Below, piece by piece: positions 24,752 to 32,143 of a DNA stretch of 64,000 bases. Positions within the stretch are counted from its first letter, which is position 1. Every line of letters starts with the position of its first letter. Position numbers and translations under genes: made by a program. Source of the DNA: Bog-473 sp963840435 (GTDB lineage Bacteria > Actinomycetota > Acidimicrobiia > Acidimicrobiales > RAAP-2); the NCBI GenBank assembly GCA_963840435.1, contig CAWIYY010000010.1, positions 620,001 through 684,000 of the forward strand, read 5' to 3'. The notes beneath the pieces were generated by a model. That model ran no database searches, was not told the origin of the DNA, and saw only the letters and a list, made by a program, of their open reading frames with translations.

Positions 24752-25927
24752 CTACGCGAAGAGCTGGTCGGCGGCGCGCTCGAGACCGGCCACCTCGTGC
24801 ACGTCCTGGGCGAAGAGCGGGATGCGCCCGACCGGCGCCGGCGCCACCTGGGCGGCCAGGCCGGCGAAGGCGGATGCCTCGCGCGCCGCCACCGCGTCGA
24901 GGGTGGCCAGGTTGGCCTCCAGCGCTTCCAGCGCCTCGAGAGCGTCGGGTGAGCCGCCTTCCGGTCGGGCCGCCAGCGGCGGCGCCGGGTCCGGACCACC
25001 CTGACCGTCGCCGAACGACGGGGCCAGGCGGTTGACGACGAGCGCGGCCACCCTGCGCTCGCGCTCGGTCAGCTTCTCGGCGAAGAAGCCGGCCTCGGCC
25101 ACGGCGTCGGGCCGGGCGGTGGTCACCAGGACGTAGGCCGTCGCCGGGTCGACCAGCAGCTCGTGCACGGCCGAGGCCCGGGTGCGGAACCCGTCCTCCA
25201 TGCCCTCGAAGGCCTGGAAGAACCCCACCGCGTCCTGCACGATCTCGGCGCCGGCCACCTTCGAAATCGTGCGCAGCAGCGCCTGGGTGGCCACGCTGAC
25301 CGCCCGCAACGACATGCGGGTGGGGACCAAGATCGCCCGGAAGAGGCGGTTCTCCAGGAACCGGGTCAGCCGCCGGGGCGCGTCGAGCAGGTCCAGCGCG
25401 TTGCGGGTCGGGGGCGTGTCGACCACGACGATGTCGAACTGGTCGGACTGCACCAGCTCGTAGAGCTTCTCCATGGCCATGTACTCCTGGGTGCCGCTGA
25501 GCGCACCGGCCAGGTTCTGGTACAGCCGGTTGGCCAGGATGCTCTCGGCCTGCTCGGGCGTGCGGGCGTAGCGCCCGACGAGGTCGTCGAAGGTGCCTTT
25601 GGAGTCGAGCATGAGCGCGTGCAGGTGCCCGGGCCAGTTACCCGCCACCTCGGTCGGTTGGTTGGGCAGCGACTCCACCCCGAGCGCGTCGGCCAGCCGC
25701 CGGGCCGGATCGACCGTGACCACGCAGGCGCGCCGACCGGCCCGGGCGGCGGCCAGGGCGAAGGTGGCCGAGACGGTCGTCTTCCCCACGCCGCCGGAGC
25801 CGCAGCACACCACGACCGAGCGGTCCGCCACCAGCGAGGGCAACGTCTCGGGCATCGAGCCCGCCGCCGTCGGTCCGGCTGCCGCCGCCGCCGCACCCGC
25901 CGCCGGTCCGGTCGCGCCGGCACTCAC
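24752..25927 (-). CDS. ArsA/GET3-family ATPase, second of pair
   Basis: This is a P-loop ATPase of the anion-transporter ArsA type, 391 residues. After an Ala/Gly/Pro-rich N-terminus comes CCGSGGVGKTTVSATF, a deviant Walker A with Ser where the first gene has Lys. VVTVDPARRLADALG and the switch region VVVDTPPTRNAL follow. GTG 25927 overlaps the upstream stop by 4 nt. In Mycobacterium the same gene pair (Rv3679-Rv3680) lies beside whiB4, and a whiB gene lies beside this pair too. The pair probably forms a heteromeric ATPase complex; the client is unknown. A much longer upstream open frame is a shadow of the first gene. Confidence 0.88.
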   Translation of the reverse strand: MSAGATGPAAGAAAAAAGPTAAGSMPETLPSLVADRSVVVCCGSGGVGKTTVSATFALAAARAGRRACVVTVDPARRLADALGVESLPNQPTEVAGNWPGHLHALMLDSKGTFDDLVGRYARTPEQAESILANRLYQNLAGALSGTQEYMAMEKLYELVQSDQFDIVVVDTPPTRNALDLLDAPRRLTRFLENRLFRAILVPTRMSLRAVSVATQALLRTISKVAGAEIVQDAVGFFQAFEGMEDGFRTRASAVHELLVDPATAYVLVTTARPDAVAEAGFFAEKLTERERRVAALVVNRLAPSFGDGQGGPDPAPPLAARPEGGSPDALEALEALEANLATLDAVAAREASAFAGLAAQVAPAPVGRIPLFAQDVHEVAGLERAADQLFA

Positions 25928-26952
25928 GGCGCCGCCTCCTCGACCAGCCCGTCCACCCCGACGGCCAGGGCGGCGGCCAGCGCCGCCGTCTCGGCCGGGC
26001 CGATGGTCGGCGCGTCGAGCGCGGGGACCACCAGGTGGGGGAGCGGGAGCTCGCGGGCCAGGCGCTGCACCTGGTCGGCCGAGACGGCGTGGCGGGCCAG
26101 GCGGAAGCAACGGGCCGCCTCCAGGGCGGCCACGTGTTCGGGGGCCAGGGTGAGCCCGGAGGCCGCCACCACCTCGGCTGCCGGGCGCTCCAGCCCCGAC
26201 GGTTCGGGATCGGCGGCGTTGACGATGACGGGACCCAGTTGCACACCCGCCTTGTCCTCGAGGGTGTAGGCCGACTCGATCGTCTCTGAGACCGGTAGCT
26301 CCTCGGGCAGGGTGACCAGCATCACCCGGCAGCGAGCCGGGTCCGAGAGCAGGTCGACCACGTCCTGGGCCTGGGCCCGCAGCGGTCCGCCCCGGGCGGC
26401 GTCCACCATGCCCGCGGCTGAGGTCAGGAAGGTGATGGCGTGGCCGGTGGCCGGCGCGTCGACCACGATCAGATCGGCCGCGCCCCCTTGCTCGAGCTGC
26501 TTGACCTTGCCCAGCACCAGCACGTCGCGGATGCCGGGAATGGCGGTCGACACCACGTCGAGCACGCCGGTGCGAGCCAGCCGCCGAGACACACGCCCCA
26601 GGCCGTGGCCCTCGAGATACTCGACCAGCGCGTCGTCGGGCGTGATGCGCCGGCCCCGGACCGAGCCCTCGCCCCGGCGGGCCGGATCCCCCCACAGGAC
26701 CCTCTCCTCGTAGTCGAGATCGCCCGTCCGCCCGAAGGCGCCGGCGATGCCGGACTTGCCCTCGAGCTCGACGATGAGCACCGAACGTCCTGCCTGAGCA
26801 GCCATTCGGGCCAGCGCCGCCGTCATGGTGGTCTTGCCCACACCGCCCTTGCCGGCGACGACGATGACGTGGCTCTGTGCACAGAAAGTCCCCACGTCCA
26901 CCGGCGCTGAGCGTAGTTGCACCGGTCGTGCCATCCAGCCACGGCTCGCCAT
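25924..26952 (-). CDS. ArsA/GET3-family ATPase, first of pair
   Basis: This is a 342-residue P-loop ATPase with a canonical deviant Walker A (VVAGKGGVGKTTMTAAL), VLIVELEGKSG and the switch motif LIVVDAPATGHAI. It lacks the Cys residues used by arsenite pumps, so a role in arsenical resistance is unlikely. It is translationally coupled to the second ATPase gene and divergent from whiB, as in the conserved actinobacterial arrangement. ATG 26952 is used; ATG 26934 is an alternative. Confidence 0.88.
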   Translation of the reverse strand: MASRGWMARPVQLRSAPVDVGTFCAQSHVIVVAGKGGVGKTTMTAALARMAAQAGRSVLIVELEGKSGIAGAFGRTGDLDYEERVLWGDPARRGEGSVRGRRITPDDALVEYLEGHGLGRVSRRLARTGVLDVVSTAIPGIRDVLVLGKVKQLEQGGAADLIVVDAPATGHAITFLTSAAGMVDAARGGPLRAQAQDVVDLLSDPARCRVMLVTLPEELPVSETIESAYTLEDKAGVQLGPVIVNAADPEPSGLERPAAEVVAASGLTLAPEHVAALEAARCFRLARHAVSADQVQRLARELPLPHLVVPALDAPTIGPAETAALAAALAVGVDGLVEEAAP

Positions 26953-26970
26953 GATCCCAGGTCAGGACCC

Positions 26971-27000
26971 TTGAAAGCGTCGATTCCTCGGCGGTAGGTT
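26971..27000 (+). promoter_or_regulatory. Putative whiB promoter
   Basis: TTGAAA (26971-26976), an 18-bp spacer and TAGGTT (26995-27000) lie 40 bp before the whiB start, giving a leader of about 34 nt. The match to sigma-70 consensus is moderate. Confidence 0.45.
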
Positions 27001-27040
27001 GAGACGCGGGGGATGTCAGTTCGCCCTATCGGGGGGTTCG

Positions 27041-27298
27041 ATGCGCCAGGGATCAGAGACGTGGCAGTTGAAGGCAGCGTGCCGGGGACCGCAGGCAGCG
27101 GTCTTCTTCCCGCCGCCACACGCCGAACGGAAGGAAGAAAAGGCCACCCGGGAGGTGCGGGCCAAGGAGATCTGCGACCAGTGTCACGTCCGGGGGGACT
27201 GCCTGGATTACGCCATCAGGATCCGTGAGCCGCACGGGATCTGGGGCGGGCTCAACGAGGTCGAGCGCAAGCTGATGCTCGATCGCCGGGCCAGCTGA
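27041..27298 (+). CDS. WhiB-family redox-sensing transcriptional regulator
   Basis: This 85-residue WhiB protein binds a [4Fe-4S] cluster through four cysteines: Cys14 (KAACRG), Cys45 and Cys48 (EICDQC) and Cys54 (RGDC). The beta-turn motif GIWGGL follows. It would act with the primary sigma factor as a redox or nitric-oxide-sensitive regulator. ATG 27041 has a GGGGGG run 4-9 nt upstream; an earlier in-frame GTG at 26999 is too far upstream. Its position divergent from two ArsA-type ATPase genes matches the whiB4 locus of mycobacteria, so it is a WhiB4 candidate. Confidence 0.95.
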   Translation: MRQGSETWQLKAACRGPQAAVFFPPPHAERKEEKATREVRAKEICDQCHVRGDCLDYAIRIREPHGIWGGLNEVERKLMLDRRAS

Positions 27299-27396
27299 AC
27301 CGGCACGTCGCCGCGGCGGCTGCGCACCGCGCAGCGCGGCGCAACGCGACGGAACACAGCGCAACGGAACGCAGCGCAACGGAAAGCGCCGCCGCG

Positions 27397-28308
27397 TCAG
27401 CGCGAGGCCGCGCCCGCCGGCGGCGTGATCTTCATGTCCTGATCCGCCGCCACCACGCCCTTGGAGTCGCACACCGACGCCGGCGCCTGGCCATCGGTGT
27501 TGCAGATGGCGGCGCTGATCTGGTTGGCCGATGCGACGAGGGCCTGGGTGAGCGGGCTCGTCGGTGACGTCAGGTCGGCCGTGACCTCGTCCTGGGTCAT
27601 CCCCGCCAACACCGAGGGCGCGAAGCTGCTCCCGTCGAGCACCCAGCGGTTGCCCACGTCGAGCAGCGCGAAGTCGGTCGGGCTGCTCGAGTAGTTCGAG
27701 ACCGCGGACGACTGCCGGCCGACGGGCTTCTCGAGCTTGAGGTAGCCGGCGCCCGTCGGGTTGAGCGCGCTGTAGCGCTCGACGTGCTCGAGCGTGACGT
27801 ACTTGCTCGTGTACCGCGACTGCCAGAAGGTGAAGGTGTTCAGGTTGGCGAACGCCGTGGTCGGGCTCGACTGCATCAGGCCCAACTGGGTGAAGGTGCC
27901 GAAGCGCGACAGGGCGAGCACCAGGGGCCAGCGCTCGGCCGCCGCGTAGGGCGCGAACTCGGCGCCGTAGAAGAACACGACCGGCTTGGGCGCGCCGCCG
28001 TCCGCCGAGGCCAGCCAGGACTGGGTGCTGCCCGTCGGCCGGGGCGCGCTCAGCGCAATGGTGGGCGAGTCGACGCCGACGGCGTCGTACACCGCGGTGG
28101 GCAGCGAGGCCATGCTCGAGATGAGCGACGACGGTGCCGCGTTGAAGGTCTCGACGGTCGAGGTGTTCGAAGGCGGCGCGTTGTCCCGCACCGCCACCAG
28201 GGCGCCGAGCAGGCAGATGGCGACGACGATCAGACCCAGAGCGATGTAGCGGCGAGGGATCTGGCGCTGGCCAGGCGCCGTCGCGGGCTGGGGGAGGGTC
28301 TGGCTCAC
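27397..28308 (-). CDS. DUF929-like membrane-anchored protein without redox cysteines
   Basis: A cytoplasmic tail and one transmembrane helix (YIALGLIVVAICLLGALVAV) precede an extracytoplasmic domain of about 250 residues. The domain contains VFFYGAEFAPYAAAERWPL, FGTFTQLGLMQSS and a C-terminal SPTDFALLDVGNRW, which fit the DUF929 family. In that family the first motif normally holds a CPxC pair (thioredoxin-like); here both positions are Ala. Two cysteines remain near the C-terminus. It is therefore likely a non-catalytic relative. GTG 28308 is chosen; longer frames upstream overlap the divergent Nudix gene. Confidence 0.72.
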   Translation of the reverse strand: MSQTLPQPATAPGQRQIPRRYIALGLIVVAICLLGALVAVRDNAPPSNTSTVETFNAAPSSLISSMASLPTAVYDAVGVDSPTIALSAPRPTGSTQSWLASADGGAPKPVVFFYGAEFAPYAAAERWPLVLALSRFGTFTQLGLMQSSPTTAFANLNTFTFWQSRYTSKYVTLEHVERYSALNPTGAGYLKLEKPVGRQSSAVSNYSSSPTDFALLDVGNRWVLDGSSFAPSVLAGMTQDEVTADLTSPTSPLTQALVASANQISAAICNTDGQAPASVCDSKGVVAADQDMKITPPAGAASR

Positions 28309-28383
28309 AGAATGGGTCAGGGTAGCAACGGTGGCCCCCGTTCCGGGGGGCGCCGCCCCGACCCGGCGGTACCCTCTTCCGGC

Positions 28384-29400
28384 GTGCCTCCATCGGTCGA
28401 GATCCGTCCCGCCGCCACCGTCATGCTGGTGCGTGACGCCCCGGCACCGGCCGGAGGAAGCGCCGGGACCGTGCTCGAGGTCCTCATGGTGCGGCGCAAC
28501 CTCAAGTCGGACTTCGTCGGTGGGGCCTACGTCTTCCCTGGCGGGGCGGTCGACCTGGCCGACGGCGGCACCGAGGCCGAGGCCCTGTGCGCCGGGCGCA
28601 GCGACGCCGAGGCCAGCGCCCTGCTCGGCTTCCCCTCGGGCGGGCTGGCCTACTGGGTGGCCGTGGTGCGCGAGACCTTCGAGGAGGCCGGCCTGCTGTT
28701 GGCCCGGCGCGAGCACGGCCCCGCCCTGCTGGCCGGTGACCCCGGCGAGGAGTCCCGGTTGGCCGCCGCCCGCCTGCGGGTGAACGACGGCAGCCTGCGC
28801 TTCCTCGACCTGTGCCGCCAGGAGGGGCTGCGCCTCTCGGTGGACCGGATCCACTACTTCGCCCACTGGATCACGCCGCGCGGCGCGCCGCGTCGCTACG
28901 ACACCCGGTTCTTCGTGGCCGCCGCCCCGCCGGGCCAGCGCGCCGCCCACGACGCCGGCGAGACCATCGCCGAGGTGTGGATCACCCCGGAGGAGGCACT
29001 GGCCCGCCACCGGGCCGGCGACATCGAAGTCATCTTCCCGACCATCCGCAACCTGCAGGCCATCGGCCGCTTCTCGACCAGCACCGCGTTGCTCGACGCG
29101 GCGGCCGAGGCGTCGAGCGCCGTGCCCGCCATTGAGCCCCGCGTCGTGCCCGACGGCAACGGCATGCGCATCGTGCTGCCCGGCGATCCCGCCTACGAGC
29201 GCGCTCCGGTGGCCGACCCCGGCGACAAGGGGTCGCTGGGCGACTTCAACGAGGCCGTGCGCGCCGTGTCGATGCAGGCGAACATGGAAGGACCCGACGC
29301 CGCACCGGGACCCCGGCCCGACTCCCCATCGCCCGAATCTCCAGCGGCCGAGTCCTCATCGCCCGAATCCAGATCGGCCGAATCCCCATCGAAGGAGTGA
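28384..29400 (+). CDS. Nudix hydrolase with low-complexity C-terminal tail
   Basis: Residues ~5-230 form a Nudix domain: VGGAYVFPGGAVD, the Nudix box VVRETFEEAGLLL and the following RIHYFAHWITP segment, as in NUDT19-like enzymes that hydrolyse CoA or related nucleotide derivatives. The last ~30 residues are repeats of Ser-Pro-Glu/Ala-Glu-Ser (DNA repeats around 29325-29395) that look unstructured. GTG 28384 is the start; the open frame upstream lies antisense to the divergent DUF929-like gene. The stop overlaps the next start, so it forms an operon with the metallo-beta-lactamase-fold gene. Confidence 0.88.
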   Translation: MPPSVEIRPAATVMLVRDAPAPAGGSAGTVLEVLMVRRNLKSDFVGGAYVFPGGAVDLADGGTEAEALCAGRSDAEASALLGFPSGGLAYWVAVVRETFEEAGLLLARREHGPALLAGDPGEESRLAAARLRVNDGSLRFLDLCRQEGLRLSVDRIHYFAHWITPRGAPRRYDTRFFVAAAPPGQRAAHDAGETIAEVWITPEEALARHRAGDIEVIFPTIRNLQAIGRFSTSTALLDAAAEASSAVPAIEPRVVPDGNGMRIVLPGDPAYERAPVADPGDKGSLGDFNEAVRAVSMQANMEGPDAAPGPRPDSPSPESPAAESSSPESRSAESPSKE

Positions 29401-30293
29401 CGCTCCCGGCCGTGCCGGACTTCGGGTTGGGTCCCGCACCCGAGCCCGGCCGGCTGGACGAGGTGGCGCCCGGCGTGCGCCGGCTCACCGCACCGAATCC
29501 GGGCTTGATGACCGGTCCCGGCACCAACACCTATCTGGTCGGCCGGGTCGATCCGGTCGTGGTCGATCCCGGTCCGGCGGACGAGGCGCACACCGCCGCC
29601 ATCACGGCCGCCGCCGCACCGCTCGGCTCCATCCACACCATCGTGGTCACCCACACCCACATCGACCACGCGCCCGGTGCCGCCGCGCTGGCTGCGGCGA
29701 CCGGTGCCCGCGTCGTCGGCTTCGGGGCGGCCGAGGGCTTCGTGCCCGACGAGCGGGCCGGCGAGGGGTGGTCGCTGCGCTGCGCCGCCCCCGGGGGCGA
29801 CCTCACGCTGCGCGCCCTGCACACGCCGGGGCACGCGTCCGACCACTTGTGCTGGCTGGTCGAGGAGGAGGCGCTGCTGCTCACCGGCGACCACGTCATG
29901 CACGGCTCGACCGTCGTCATCCGTCCGCCCGACGGGGACCTGCATCAGTATCTCGCCAGCCTGGCCCGCGTCCGGGACGAGCGCCCGGCGGTGCGCACGC
30001 TCGGCCCGGGTCACGGCCGGCTCATGGACCACGTGCCCGAGGTGATCGACGCGCTGATCGCCCACCGGCGCGGGCGCCACGAGCGGGTGGCCGCGGCGCT
30101 GGCCCGCCACGGTGCGGGCACGGTCGAGGACCTGCTGGGCGAGGTCTACGGCGACGTGACCGAGCGCCAGCTCCCCGTCGCCCGCTTCTCGCTCTGGGCC
30201 CACCTGCGCGCGCTGGCCGAGGAGGGCCGGGCGGTGGCGCTGAGCGTGCCGGCCGGCGAGGACACCATCGAGACCGTTTGGGCCAGCGCCTGA
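29397..30293 (+). CDS. Metallo-beta-lactamase-fold hydrolase (LACTB2-like)
   Basis: This is a zinc hydrolase of 298 residues with the metal motif THTHIDHAPG, a GHASDHLCW segment, LLTGDHVMHG and a C-terminal GPGHGRLM. It resembles LACTB2-type proteins, which are hydrolases or endoribonucleases with a small C-terminal winged-helix region; the helical tail (RHERVAAALARHGAGTVEDL) fits that. GTG 29397 overlaps the Nudix stop; the AAGGAG directly before it might instead serve GTG 29412. Confidence 0.88.
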   Translation: MTLPAVPDFGLGPAPEPGRLDEVAPGVRRLTAPNPGLMTGPGTNTYLVGRVDPVVVDPGPADEAHTAAITAAAAPLGSIHTIVVTHTHIDHAPGAAALAAATGARVVGFGAAEGFVPDERAGEGWSLRCAAPGGDLTLRALHTPGHASDHLCWLVEEEALLLTGDHVMHGSTVVIRPPDGDLHQYLASLARVRDERPAVRTLGPGHGRLMDHVPEVIDALIAHRRGRHERVAAALARHGAGTVEDLLGEVYGDVTERQLPVARFSLWAHLRALAEEGRAVALSVPAGEDTIETVWASA

Positions 30294-30321
30294 GGGAGGT
30301 CGGCCGGCCGGCGTCAGGCGG

Positions 30322-31584
30322 TCAGACCGCGGCCTCGTCCCCCTGGGCCACGGCGGCCTCGACCCCCTGGGCCACGGCGGCCTCGTCCCCCTGGGCCACT
30401 GCGGCCTCGACCCGCTCGAGCATCCGGGCCGTGCAGCCCTCCGCTTCGAGTAGCGGGGCGACGTCCTCGCTCACGACGCGGGCCAGCTCGGCGAACACGA
30501 CGCCCAGCTCGCTGCTCTCGGCCAGAGCCACCGGGACCCCGGCGTCGCCGGCGGCCGCCAGGTCGGGGTGCAGTGGGATGGAGCCGACCAGGGGCACGCC
30601 CAGGCTCTGGGCCAGGCGCTGGCCGCCGCCCGAGCCGAAGAGCGCGTAGGTGGTGCCGTGCTCGCAGGTGAAGTCGCTCATGTTCTCGACCACGCCGGCC
30701 ACCCGCAGGTAGCCGCGCCGGGCCATGTCCGCCGCCCGGGCCGCCACCTTCTGCGCGGCCACCGGCGGCGTGGTCACCACGAGCAGCTCGGTGCGCGGCA
30801 GCAGCCGGGCCAACCCCATCTGGATGTCGCCCGTGCCCGGGGGCAGGTCGATCAGCAGGTAGTCGAGGTCGCCCCAGTGGGCGTCCTGGAGGAACTGCTG
30901 CACCGCCCGGTTGAGCACCAGGCCGCGCCACATGATCGCCTGCTCCTCGTCGGCCAGGAAGCCCATGGACAGGACGCGCAGGGTGCCCGGGCCGACCCGG
31001 CGCTCGAGCGGGACCATTTTGCCGGCCCTGGCCTCGACGTCGCCCTCCATGCCGAGGAGCCGGGGCACCGAAAAGCCCCAGATATCGGCATCGAGCACGC
31101 CGACCGTGTGCCCGCGGGCGGCCAGGGCGACGGCCAGGTTCACGGTGACCGAGGACTTGCCGACGCCGCCCTTGCCCGAGGCGATGGCCAGGACGCGGGC
31201 GCTGGCCGGCACCTCGGTCCGCGGCGCATCCTCCTTGGCCTTCCAGCGGGCCCGGGCCATCACGGCCGCCCGCTCCTCGGCGTCCATGGCGGCCACCCGC
31301 ACTTCGACGTCGGTGACCCAGTCGAGGGCCCGGGTGTGGCTGACCACGTCCTTCTCGATCTGCGTGCGCAACGGGCAGGCGGCGATGGTCAGGGCCACGT
31401 CCACCGTGACCCGGCCCTCCTGCTCGTGGATGGCCCGCACCATGCCCAGGTCGACGATGGTGTCGCCCAGCTCGGGGTCCACCACCTCGCGCAGGCGCTC
31501 GCGCACTTCCTCCTCGCGGGGCGAGCCCACCGCCGGTGCGTCCGCCGGCGGGGCGGAGCTCGGGTGCTCGGAGTCGGAGGTCAT
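30322..31584 (-). CDS. mrp: Mrp/NBP35-family Fe-S cluster carrier ATPase
   Basis: The N-terminal ~90 residues are a MIP18/DUF59 domain (VVDPELGDTIVDLGMV and LTIAACPLR). A P-loop ATPase follows, with IASGKGGVGKSSVTVNLA, VLDADIWGFSVPRLLG and LIDLPPGTGDIQM. It is a scaffold or carrier for Fe-S cluster delivery. The CxxC usually found after ENMS is reduced to CEHG here, as in several actinobacterial relatives, so bridging-cluster binding would be altered. The C-terminus ends in about 30 residues of repeated EAAVAQG. It is convergent with the hydrolase operon and divergent from the ErpA-like gene. Confidence 0.9.
   Translation of the reverse strand: MTSDSEHPSSAPPADAPAVGSPREEEVRERLREVVDPELGDTIVDLGMVRAIHEQEGRVTVDVALTIAACPLRTQIEKDVVSHTRALDWVTDVEVRVAAMDAEERAAVMARARWKAKEDAPRTEVPASARVLAIASGKGGVGKSSVTVNLAVALAARGHTVGVLDADIWGFSVPRLLGMEGDVEARAGKMVPLERRVGPGTLRVLSMGFLADEEQAIMWRGLVLNRAVQQFLQDAHWGDLDYLLIDLPPGTGDIQMGLARLLPRTELLVVTTPPVAAQKVAARAADMARRGYLRVAGVVENMSDFTCEHGTTYALFGSGGGQRLAQSLGVPLVGSIPLHPDLAAAGDAGVPVALAESSELGVVFAELARVVSEDVAPLLEAEGCTARMLERVEAAVAQGDEAAVAQGVEAAVAQGDEAAV
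30329..30424. repeat. 24-bp tandem repeat at the 3' end of mrp
   Basis: Near-identical 24-bp units begin at 30329, 30353, 30377 and 30401; the fourth is degenerate. They encode Glu-Ala-Ala-Val-Ala-Gln-Gly with Asp or Val. The length keeps the reading frame, so copy number could vary without disrupting the protein. Confidence 0.75.
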
Positions 31585-31734
31585 TGCGACAATTTACCTG
31601 CGTGGCCGGGATTTCCGGGTTGGCCTGCCCCTGGTGCGCCTCGGTGAAGCGCACCGATAACATGGGGGCCAACCGCAGGCATGGTGTCCTGCGTGCGACC
31701 CTGCCAGGACAGGCGGCGCGACGAGGAGGATCCA

Positions 31735-32100
31735 GTGACGACCATCTCCACGACGGTGAACATCGGGAAGAAGCCGGCTCCGGTCACCCTCAGCGACGAC
31801 GCCACGGCCAAGGTGGCCGAACTGCTGGCCCAGGAGGACGGGGACGACCTCGCCCTGCGGGTGGCGGTCAAGCCCGGCGGTTGCTCGGGCTACAGCTACG
31901 AGATGTTCTTCGACACCGAGGTCATGGCCGACGACGTCGTGCGCGAGTTCGGGGCGGTCAAGGTCGTGGTCGACGCGGCCAGCGCCGAGCTGCTGACCGG
32001 TTCCACCCTCGACTTCAGCGACGGGCTGCAGGGCGCCGGCTTCCACATCACGAACCCCAACGCCAGCCGCACCTGCGGCTGCGGCTCCTCCTTCAGCTGA
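31735..32100 (+). CDS. A-type iron-sulfur carrier (ErpA/IscA/HesB family)
   Basis: This 121-residue protein has the three conserved cysteines of A-type carriers: one in KPGGCSGYSYEM and two in the C-terminal TCGCGSSF. It would transfer Fe-S clusters to target enzymes. GTG 31735 has GAGGAGGA 5 nt upstream; the frame extends further upstream without conservation. It is divergent from mrp, which is another Fe-S factor, so the two may be functionally linked. Confidence 0.92.
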   Translation: MTTISTTVNIGKKPAPVTLSDDATAKVAELLAQEDGDDLALRVAVKPGGCSGYSYEMFFDTEVMADDVVREFGAVKVVVDAASAELLTGSTLDFSDGLQGAGFHITNPNASRTCGCGSSFS

Positions 32101-32143
32101 GCCCCCGGCAGTTGAGACCCCGCCCGTCCGGGCGTCGCGTCCT

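Noticed and set aside
24752..26695. A 647-residue fused ArsA protein
   Set aside because: The first ~255 residues are an out-of-frame shadow of the upstream ATPase gene. The real start is GTG 25927, overlapping the upstream stop.
27784..28383. N-terminal extension of the Nudix protein
   Set aside because: It is antisense to the DUF929-like gene and Arg/Gly-rich; GTG 28384 starts the conserved domain.
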